In this document: piece by piece, positions 52,279 through 58,651 of the stretch
Numbering within the stretch: the first letter of the stretch is position 1
Layout: every line of letters begins with the position of its first letter
NCBI GenBank assembly: GCA_013140575.1
Contig: JABFSN010000219.1
Span: 1 to 58,651, forward strand
DNA: 58,651 nucleotides
Origin: Phycisphaerales bacterium
GTDB lineage: Bacteria; Planctomycetota; Phycisphaerae; UBA1845
Direction: 5' to 3'
Notes under the pieces: model-generated
Seen by the model: only the letters and a program-made list of their open reading frames with translations
Database searches by the model: none
What the model was told of the DNA's origin: nothing
Program-made: the position numbers and the translations under genes

Positions 52279-55200
52279 ATGATTCGTCCCGACGCAAACC
52301 AACCCCCGAACGCATCGCCCGGCACGCCGCCCGCCATCAGACTCGCAATGGAGGCGACGCCGTCGCCGGAACTGATTCGGTGGGCCGAATCGGCCGAGTA
52401 TGTTCCCCTCGCGGTCGTGTTCACGGACGTGATCGGAAGCACGCGACTGACCCGGAGCCTGGGCGATGAAAAGTGGAAGGAGATCCGCGAGACACATTTC
52501 CGACGTGCCCGCGAAGCGATGAGCTCACAGCGCGGCTTCCAAATCAAAACCATCGGCGACGCGGTGATGGCCGTCTTCCCCAACTCGGTCAATGCCGTTT
52601 CATTCGCCATGGACCTCGAACGCAACACCGGCGACGAACGGATTCGCATTCGCGCCGGCGTCCATATCGGCGAATTGGAGTGGAACAAGCTCGACGTCTT
52701 CGGCAACACCGTCAACATGGCGGCTCGAATCTGCCGCATGGCCAAGGGCGGTGGTATCTGGATTTCCGAGCAGGTGATGCAAGGTCTGGTTGCCCGCAAT
52801 CCCGAATGGCGAGCGGGCTGGACTTGCCACGAGAACGTCTCGTTGCCCGGACTTGAACCCGATCTCTACAGACTGTGGTCGCTTCCGCCGTCGCGGGACG
52901 GCGGCGTCGCGATCGACACCCAGAGGCGTCCGGCCGCGACCACGACACCCTCAACCGTCCCCGTACTCGTCTCTCACCATCAGCGCATCGCCCGCGGCGG
53001 GGCGGCGGAGCTTTTCGGGCGCGACGCGGAATTGAAAATGCTCGACGACGCATGGTCCTCCGCGCCGCCGAACAAGCTCAACGTGGTCACGTTCGTCGCC
53101 TGGGGCGGCGTGGGCAAGACGGCGCTGGTGAATGAGTGGGTGAACCGGCTGGCGCGGGACGGGTGGCGCGGGGCGCGGCGGGTGTTTGAGTGGTCGTTCT
53201 ACAGTCAGGGCAGCGACGAAAAGCGGGCGGCGTCGGCCGACACGTTCACAGCGGCCGCCCTGCGCTTCTTCGGCGATCCCGCGCTGGCCGACAGTCCGGC
53301 GTCGGCGTGGGACAAGGGGGTCCGGCTGGCGCAACTGGTCGCCCAGGAGCGTTCGCTGCTGGTGCTGGACGGGCTGGAGCCGTTGCAGCATCCGCCCGGT
53401 CCGGGCGGAAAGGGCGTTCAGGCGGGCGAGATCAAGGAGCCGGCCGTCGCGGCGCTGCTCCGCGGGCTGGCCCGGAACAACGCCGGGCTGTGCGTGGTCA
53501 CCACCCGCGAACGCGTCACCGACCTGTCGTCGTTCGGGGCCGCAGCACCTCAACCGGATCTCGACAACCTCTCCGAAGAGGCCGGTTCGGCGCTGTTGCG
53601 ACGCCTGCTCGAGCCGACCGATTCGAAACGGGTTCACCGGGTCGAGAGCACCGACGCGGAGCGCCGCGCGATCAGCCGCGAGGTGAAGGGTCACGCCCTG
53701 ACACTGCAACTGCTGGGCAGCTACATCCACAAAGCCCTGCGCGACGTGCGCCGCTGGCGGGAGGTGAAGTTCGTAGAGGCCGACGCCATCGTGCAGGGCG
53801 GCCATGCGTTTCGGGTCATGGACGGGTACGTCAAGTGGCTGGGCGAGAGCGGCGAGGCCGGGCGGCGGCAGTTGGCGGTGCTGCGGGTCATGGGTTTGTT
53901 CGATCGGCCGGCCGATCCGGCGTGTCTGGCCGCGCTGCGAAAGCCGCCGATCGCGGGTCTGACCGACGCGCTGGGCGGGCTTTCCGACGAGGAATGGAAC
54001 GTCGTGCTGTCGGACCTGGAGTCGATCGGGCTGGCCACCGTCGCGGAGTGGGAGCGGCCGCGGGTGAAAGGGTATGACGAAGAAACGGGGCGGGCATCGA
54101 TGAAAACCCAGCAACGTGGATACCGCGGCGACATCGGCGAGCCGGGGGAGTTCACGCCGCCCGCGCCGCCGCCGGCCGGGGCGGTCGCGGTCGACGTTCA
54201 CCCGCTGATCCGCGAGTACTTCGCGGCGCGGGTCCGCGAGACGAACCCCGACGCGTGGCGCGAGGGGCACGCCCGGCTGTTCGGGCACCTGTGCGCGTCG
54301 GTCCCCTATTGGCCGGAGGGGATGGAGGGGCTTCAGCCGCTCTACCAGGCCGTCGCCCACGGCTGCCTAGCCGGGCTGCACGAGAAGGCCCGCGCCGACG
54401 TCTTCCGGGATCGCATCCTCCGCGGCACGGAGGCCGGCGGGTATTACAGCATAAAAACACTCGGTGCGTTCGGGCCCGACCTCGGGGCCGTGGCCTGCTT
54501 CTTCGATGAGGCGTGGACACGGGTGTCGGACAAGCTCACGGAATCTCGTCGGTCGTGGCTGCTCGGTGAAGCGGCCACGCGTCTTCGCGCTTTGGGCCGG
54601 CTCACCGAGGGCGTCGGGCCGATGCGCGCGGCGTTGGGAATGGCCGTGACGGCGACGCCCCCAGACTGGCATAACGCCGCGCGTCGCGCGGGCAACTTGA
54701 GCGAGCTGCAACTGACGCTGGGCGACGCGGGGGCCGCCGTGGCCGACGGCAAGCGGAGCGTGGAACATGCCGACCGTAGCGGGGATGAGTTTCAGCGGAT
54801 CCTCAATCGCACGACGCATGCCGACGCTTTGCTCCAAGCCGATCGGCGGGACGACGCCCGGGCGTTGTTCGTTGAGGCCGAGGCCTTGCAGGGCAAGCGG
54901 CAACCGGAGTATCAACGGCTCTATTCGGTGCGGGGCTTTCAGTATTGCGATTTGATCCTGTCCGACGCGGAGCGGGCGGCTTGGCGATGCGTCTTGGATT
55001 TGAAATCTGAAATTTCAGATTTCAAATCGGCAAACGCGTGCGACGACGTGACCAACGCGTGCAACGACGTGACCGAACGTGCGACGCAGACGCTGGCCTG
55101 GGTCACGCCGATGAACTGGCTGCTTGATATAGGGCTGGACAACCTCACGCTCGCCCGGGCGGCGTTGTATCGGGCGGTGTTATCGCGAGGCGCCGCGGAG

Positions 55201-55629
55201 GGATGCGAATCCGTGGCCGGGGGTCCGTCGCCGGCCGACGCCGATCCGAATTACGGCGCCGACGATAAGACGTTGCCGGCGGCGGCGCTGACCGCTTTGA
55301 CGTACGAACACATGGCCGCCGCAGTCGATGGTTTGCGGCGGGCGGGCACGACGCACCACATACCCCGCGGGTTGCTGACGCGGGCGATATACCATTTCGT
55401 GATCGGCGACGCCGCGGCGGCCGCACGCGATCTGGACGAGGCGTGGGAGATCGCGCGGCGGGGGCCGATGCGGCTGCACATGGTGGACGTACACCTGCAC
55501 CGGGCGCGGCTGTTCCGCGACCGGGGGGCGCTGGAGGAGGCCGCCCGGCTCATCGACGAAACCGGCTACCACCGCCGCGACAAAGAGCTCGCCGACGCCC
55601 GCGCAGCCGCCCGCGGATGGCCTGCATGA
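52279..55629 (+). CDS. Class III nucleotidyl cyclase fused to a STAND NTPase and TPR-like tail
   Basis: This 1116-aa protein has three parts. Residues 44-170 are a class III cyclase domain: metal Asp50 (FTDVIGST) and Asp94 (KTIGDAVMAVF), the base-selecting pair Lys90/Asp139 that favours ATP, and transition-state Asn146/Arg150 (GNTVNMAARI). Residues 245-540 are a STAND-type NTPase: Walker A GGVGKTA (276-282), Walker B LLVLDG (360-365), CVVTTRERV and GHALTLQLLGSY. The remainder is helical and TPR-like. Homologous NTPases often carry SEFIR domains, and a SEFIR relic lies directly upstream. The ATG at 52279 has GGAG seven bases before it. Inferred role: a sensor that triggers cyclic-nucleotide synthesis, possibly in defence; the activity and ligand are unknown. 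Confidence 0.85.
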   Translation: MIRPDANQPPNASPGTPPAIRLAMEATPSPELIRWAESAEYVPLAVVFTDVIGSTRLTRSLGDEKWKEIRETHFRRAREAMSSQRGFQIKTIGDAVMAVFPNSVNAVSFAMDLERNTGDERIRIRAGVHIGELEWNKLDVFGNTVNMAARICRMAKGGGIWISEQVMQGLVARNPEWRAGWTCHENVSLPGLEPDLYRLWSLPPSRDGGVAIDTQRRPAATTTPSTVPVLVSHHQRIARGGAAELFGRDAELKMLDDAWSSAPPNKLNVVTFVAWGGVGKTALVNEWVNRLARDGWRGARRVFEWSFYSQGSDEKRAASADTFTAAALRFFGDPALADSPASAWDKGVRLAQLVAQERSLLVLDGLEPLQHPPGPGGKGVQAGEIKEPAVAALLRGLARNNAGLCVVTTRERVTDLSSFGAAAPQPDLDNLSEEAGSALLRRLLEPTDSKRVHRVESTDAERRAISREVKGHALTLQLLGSYIHKALRDVRRWREVKFVEADAIVQGGHAFRVMDGYVKWLGESGEAGRRQLAVLRVMGLFDRPADPACLAALRKPPIAGLTDALGGLSDEEWNVVLSDLESIGLATVAEWERPRVKGYDEETGRASMKTQQRGYRGDIGEPGEFTPPAPPPAGAVAVDVHPLIREYFAARVRETNPDAWREGHARLFGHLCASVPYWPEGMEGLQPLYQAVAHGCLAGLHEKARADVFRDRILRGTEAGGYYSIKTLGAFGPDLGAVACFFDEAWTRVSDKLTESRRSWLLGEAATRLRALGRLTEGVGPMRAALGMAVTATPPDWHNAARRAGNLSELQLTLGDAGAAVADGKRSVEHADRSGDEFQRILNRTTHADALLQADRRDDARALFVEAEALQGKRQPEYQRLYSVRGFQYCDLILSDAERAAWRCVLDLKSEISDFKSANACDDVTNACNDVTERATQTLAWVTPMNWLLDIGLDNLTLARAALYRAVLSRGAAEGCESVAGGPSPADADPNYGADDKTLPAAALTALTYEHMAAAVDGLRRAGTTHHIPRGLLTRAIYHFVIGDAAAAARDLDEAWEIARRGPMRLHMVDVHLHRARLFRDRGALEEAARLIDETGYHRRDKELADARAAARGWPA
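54997..55028. repeat. Perfect 32-bp palindrome inside the STAND gene
   Basis: GATTTGAAATCTGAAA is followed directly by its reverse complement, with no loop. It is AT-rich inside a GC-rich gene, keeps the frame (LDLKSEISDFKS, about residues 905-916), and lies in the helical tail. Confidence 0.9.
55033..55074 (+). repeat. 21-bp tandem duplication after the palindrome
   Basis: Two 21-bp units with one mismatch encode NACDDVT and NACNDVT. The unit length is a multiple of three, so the frame is kept. It begins 4 bp after the palindrome. Confidence 0.85.
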
Positions 55630-55918
55630 CGATTGCCGGCCGGGTTTTGGTTTCATCGCCCGACCTGCGTGATGATTTCCGTACAGGTCTTGATTCCGGC
55701 CCGCCCGGCCGGAATCGTCGGGCACGCCGGAACCGTCGGCGCCGTCGCGAACGGGCGCAAAACATCACCGCGGGTAACGATCTCGCTGCGGGTGACGATC
55801 ATCGTCACTACGTGACTAAATAGAACCACGGAATAGGGAAACCGATTCCATCATGACCCGCGAATCTTCGCCCGGATTATGACGCTCCTATCTTCGCCCG
55901 CAGGGCGCACGATCTTGG

Positions 55919-55973
55919 CCAGGGACTTCAGTCCCTGGATCGGGTTCCCCATTTCTTCCCGCCCGTAGGGCGG
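55919..55973. repeat. Pair of short hairpins
   Basis: CCAGGGACT/AGTCCCTGG (55919-55938) and CCGCCC/GGGCGG (55959-55973) resemble the hairpins in other repeat blocks of the window. Confidence 0.6.
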
Positions 55974-56026
55974 ACGAAACCCGGTTTCCCTTTTGTGCGT
56001 TCCTATTTAGCGTGCGAAACCCGCGA

Positions 56027-56151
56027 TCAGAGCCGTGGGCGGCTCCCCTTTACGCGAAGCGTCAAGGGCAAGCCCACGGACGACGACCCGGTGCGATATC
56101 CGTCGCCGCACCAAGGCCCTGCCAGCACCGGGCTCGCGCCCGGTGCTCTGA
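56027..56151 (+). repeat. Bipartite palindromic element, copy 3 (125 bp)
   Basis: The ends TCAGAGC and GCTCTGA and the final hairpin CACCGGGC/GCCCGGTG match copies 1 and 2. The left half is CCGTGGGC...GCCCACGG with an internal insertion. The flanks again show TTTAGCGT on the left and CGTACGCGAAACAC on the right. Confidence 0.75.
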
Positions 56152-56394
56152 ATGGCAACGGCGTACGCGAAACACGTACCATCGTCACCCGCGGCGTCGA
56201 ACGCGTGAACGGCGATCTCGTTTCCGCCCCCGGCCGATCACCCGGCGAGGCAGGTCCGCGGCCGTTGGCCGTGCCGCGGGTCATGGCCCCGTTCGCCCGC
56301 CCGGCGAGACCCACGCGAATGTGTTGAATGGCGTTTTGAAGAAGGCGGCGTGCCCCCGGTGACGCTGCTTGGCGCCGAAACGGCCCACGAGCGC

Positions 56395-56430
56395 AAAAAA
56401 ACACAGGCAAGCGAATTCGCCTGCCTGTGC
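56395..56430 (-). terminator. Rho-independent terminator of the secreted protein gene
   Basis: On minus, ACAGGCAGGCG and CGCTTGCCTGT form a stem around AATT with one wobble pair, followed by seven Ts (56401-56395). It lies 28 bp after the stop of the gene at 56459. Confidence 0.85.
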
Positions 56431-56458
56431 CGCTCAAAAACTTAAATGCGTCAAACCG

Positions 56459-57181
56459 CTAATCCGGGCTGCCGATGGGGTCGGCGCCGTCGCCGCCCGG
56501 TTGGGAAAGCGGGCCGCCGCTGGTGCCCGTGCCGTTCGTGCCTGTGCCGCCAAATTCTGTGCCGGGCGCTGTCACCGGCGGGGGCGGCGGCGGCATCGTC
56601 GCGGCCGTCACGATTTGCAAAGCGTAGTTGGGAACGGACACCCGATCGAAGCTGCCGGCGTCCACGACGATCTCGACGATGGGCAAACCCGTCACGCAGC
56701 ACGTGGGGCCGTCCAATGCCCGCCGCGACCGAACCGCCGGACGCAGCGCGTGACCCTGTAGCAGGGCCACGATTTCCGCCTCCGCGGTAACGGCAGGATC
56801 GGTGTTCACCAGCCACGTCTCGGCGTTCCGCGATCCCGGACGCAGCCCGGCGACAGGATTTCCGCCCTCGACGAAGTTGATGTCGATGCGCGTGCCGGCC
56901 GGGGACAACAACATGGTGGCCTGACGAGCGGGCCGCGACGGATCAAGCGGCACAGCAGCCAACTGCCGGGCCGCCGGGAGGTCGGCCACGGTGACCACGC
57001 GAACAGTTATTGCATCTCCCCATGGACCCTCGATGGACGCCATCGACGCGGGATCGTCGGGCGTCAAAATGACGGCCCCGGACCCGATGGCCGAGCCGCC
57101 CTGCGCGAATGTGGGGTACGCCCCGACGCACAGCAGCGGAAGAATCGCGGCGACGTGTTTGATTCCGACGTGCGTTGACAT
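56459..57181 (-). CDS. Secreted protein of unknown function
   Basis: This 240-aa protein has a signal peptide (MSTHVGIKHVAAILPLLCVG, cleaved near TFA-QG), a beta-rich domain (about residues 30-190), and a low-complexity Pro/Gly/Thr tail (MPPPPPPVTAPGTEFGG, GTGTNGTGTSGGP). Two adjacent Cys (PTCCVTG) occur at about residue 160. No family is recognised. It forms its own transcription unit, with a clean terminator and a 67-bp gap from the HTH gene upstream on the same strand. Confidence 0.65.
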   Translation of the reverse strand: MSTHVGIKHVAAILPLLCVGAYPTFAQGGSAIGSGAVILTPDDPASMASIEGPWGDAITVRVVTVADLPAARQLAAVPLDPSRPARQATMLLSPAGTRIDINFVEGGNPVAGLRPGSRNAETWLVNTDPAVTAEAEIVALLQGHALRPAVRSRRALDGPTCCVTGLPIVEIVVDAGSFDRVSVPNYALQIVTAATMPPPPPPVTAPGTEFGGTGTNGTGTSGGPLSQPGGDGADPIGSPD

Positions 57182-57248
57182 TTCAGTTCAACTCCTTCAT
57201 CTATCGCTACGCCCTACAGGCGCGATGTGCCACCCAATCGGCCCACGC

Positions 57249-58232
57249 TCAATCCGGCAAAACCCCCCAATAGCGGTTCCGCTTGAGCCAGGTCCACTCG
57301 CCGTCATCCTGCAGGTCCGCCCGAAGCCCGGGCGGCCAGGTCGATGTGTTTGATCCCTGCTTTTCGACCAGCGAGGTCAGTAATTGGCGACTCCAGGTTT
57401 CGTCGCGAAGATCGTTGGCGCAGGTCAGTGCCCCACGCATGGTGGACGCGAAATAAAACGAATCCAGCGATTCGCTGTGCAGCAGGCGGGCGACGCGCAG
57501 CATGCGCTCGGCCCGCGCCGGAAGCTCCTTGCTGATGCGCAGGGCGATGGCCCCACCGTTGTTCAGGATCGCCGCCAGCGTCCGGCGGCGAATGTCGTCA
57601 TCGAATTCCGGATTGAACGCCTGGGGGACGCAGGCCTTGCGACCCAACCCCACCACGCGCAACGAGCGGACGAGCTGGGCGGCGGTGGCGGCCGGCGCTG
57701 CGTACACGCTTTTCAGCACGTACATGATGCTCATCGGCCCATACGGATTGCGCCGCGGGCTGATGACGCTGCGGAGCACATCGCCGATGAGCAGGTCCAG
57801 CTCCTGGCGCTGGGCGTCCGGCTCGATGGTCAGCAGCACGCTGTCCGACTGTTGCTGAACGGCGATGGCGTGCGTTTTTTCACCGCTGTCCACCGCCGGC
57901 AACGCGGTCACCGTGAAACCGACGCTGTGCACTTCCTTGGTCTTGAGCGGTCCGCCGAACGCGGAGAGGCGTTTGCGCAGCTCCTCGCACTTGGCCAGAA
58001 TCTCGTAACCACGCTGAAGATTGATATCGCCGACGCGCGCGTTCTTGAGCCGTGAAAGCTCGGCGCTGTCGACACACAAGTATTGGGCGACCGCACGATT
58101 CGAGCGGATCCCGAACTCGCGGAACTTCTGGAGGTAGCCGTTTATCTTGTCGGCCAACTCCGCGTAGCGTTGCGTTACCGACCCAGCCCGAAGCACCGCG
58201 GGCACGGCCTCTGCGAATCCAACGGTCCGCAT
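57249..58232 (-). CDS. HTH-like DNA-binding protein of unknown function
   Basis: This 327-aa protein has a helical N-terminal region with SNRAVAQYLCVDSAELSRLK around residues 43-63, which fits a helix-turn-helix. NLQRGYEILAKCEELRKRL follows. The rest (residues 90-327) is unassigned; it includes LDLLIGDVLRSVISPRRNPY and ILNNGGAIALRISKELPARA. GGGGAGG lies six bases before the ATG, a very strong ribosome binding site. It might regulate the downstream secreted protein gene, an inference from position only. Confidence 0.6.
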   Translation of the reverse strand: MRTVGFAEAVPAVLRAGSVTQRYAELADKINGYLQKFREFGIRSNRAVAQYLCVDSAELSRLKNARVGDINLQRGYEILAKCEELRKRLSAFGGPLKTKEVHSVGFTVTALPAVDSGEKTHAIAVQQQSDSVLLTIEPDAQRQELDLLIGDVLRSVISPRRNPYGPMSIMYVLKSVYAAPAATAAQLVRSLRVVGLGRKACVPQAFNPEFDDDIRRRTLAAILNNGGAIALRISKELPARAERMLRVARLLHSESLDSFYFASTMRGALTCANDLRDETWSRQLLTSLVEKQGSNTSTWPPGLRADLQDDGEWTWLKRNRYWGVLPD

Positions 58233-58651
58233 CGTGATCCTCCCCGGTAACCGGCGCCGGCACCAACCATCCTCTTAGATACCGATCAAGTGTCGGCCTG
58301 CCGCCAAGTCCCCAGTATACACATAATCCTACTTCGACCGAAAACTACTTACTCAATTGAGAAATAGCGTCAGCCGAAGTTTTTTGCATTACGCTGTAGA
58401 TCGCTGTTTTTCATTGTAGCCGTAAAAGCGACCACTGCGCAAGCCTCCCGTCATTCGCGGGGGATTATAGGCCATCGCCCGCCGTCCGTCACGAAAAATC
58501 TTCCAAAATTGAGCGAATTCCTTTTTTGTAGGATTTTCATCGCGTCCCTGCCGTCGTCCGGCTCAGCACGACGGGAACACGGGGGCGGACGAGACGCGAC
58601 GATCGCCCGGCACGTTCCAAAACAGGAATATCCGCCCCACCCATCTTAGCC
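58233..58651. other. AT-rich upstream region at the window edge
   Basis: It is clearly more AT-rich than its surroundings, particularly 58300-58560. A -10 for the HTH gene is at 58314-58319. Nothing else is recognised: no ORF with a ribosome binding site and no structured RNA. The last 100 bases are GC-rich again. Confidence 0.5.
58314..58319 (-). promoter_or_regulatory. -10 element of the HTH-like gene
   Basis: On minus the sequence reads TATACT, with no clear -35 at the right distance (TTCGGT or TTTTCG is weak). Transcription would start near 58307, giving a leader of about 75 nt. Confidence 0.45.

Larger units (their letters stand above)
55630..56394. other. Repeat-rich non-coding stretch after the STAND gene
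   Basis: It contains two hairpins (55919-55938 and 55959-55973), a bipartite element (56027-56151), and no credible gene. The open frames here are short and lack ribosome binding sites. I see no transposase or attachment site. Confidence 0.5.

Noticed and set aside
52279-55629. Pycsar-type pyrimidine cyclase
   Set aside because: The Lys90/Asp139 pair points to ATP rather than UTP or CTP, and no Pycsar effector gene is adjacent.

Overview
The window is a high-GC bacterial chromosome segment that looks like a planctomycete, most likely close to Phycisphaerae. This is inferred from the mix of genes, not from a marker gene. The supporting features are secreted Cys-rich proteins ending in dockerin-like calcium repeats, a very large secreted protein (1295 aa), the alternative GlmU-like nucleotidyltransferase/acetyltransferase, an exosortase-linked glycosyltransferase/FemAB pair, and many short GC-rich palindromic repeats between and inside genes. 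No tRNA, rRNA, CRISPR array, prophage or complete insertion sequence was found.

Layout. 1-5.1 kb: an orphan HicB-like antitoxin, a small membrane protein, a PaaG-type enoyl-CoA isomerase, a dockerin-tailed secreted protein, and a 1.1-kb gap with a candidate structured ncRNA. 5.1-12 kb: GlmU-like protein, lipoprotein, scpA-ridA overlap, an ArsB/NhaD-type transporter, rnpA (without rpmH) and a TPR protein with its own promoter. 11.9-14.4 kb: hutI-hutF (histidine degradation through formimidoylglutamate deiminase). 14.9-19.4 kb: cardiolipin synthase, EamA transporter, CopD-like membrane protein and an enolase-superfamily enzyme. 24.2-19.5 kb (minus): HNH endonuclease, fmt, an unrecognised 721-aa protein and an SDR, closely packed. 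27.4-24.4 kb (minus): a BtuF-BtuD-BtuC-like ABC importer. 27.7-34.6 kb: secreted cyclophilin, small lipoprotein, beta-barrel protein, zinc-ribbon and polytopic membrane proteins, then the XrtA-type glycosyltransferase and FemAB pair. 34.8-38.7 kb: the giant secreted protein. 38.9-51.2 kb: core genes, mostly minus strand: gcvT/gcvH, ribF-DHH phosphoesterase, holB, aminopeptidase P-accB-accC, and an ABC-2 exporter; one glycosyltransferase on plus.

51.2-56.4 kb is an accessory, repeat-rich segment. It holds a 5'-truncated PIN (VapC-like) toxin relic, a truncated SEFIR/TIR domain cut off at a palindrome, and then an intact 1116-aa protein joining a class III nucleotidyl cyclase (catalytic residues present) to a STAND-type NTPase and a helical repeat tail. 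SEFIR plus this NTPase is a common arrangement. Here the SEFIR is broken and a cyclase occupies the effector position. This is the best candidate for an undescribed sensing or defence system. The last 2.3 kb carry a secreted protein with a clean terminator and an HTH-like gene with a strong ribosome binding site.

A second theme is the repeats. At least three copies of a bipartite element with TCAGAGC/GCTCTGA ends, paired hairpins with covarying stems in the ABC importer operon, a 21-bp-stem hairpin between gcvT and gcvH, and palindromes inserted in frame in two genes suggest active, REP/MITE-like repeat traffic.
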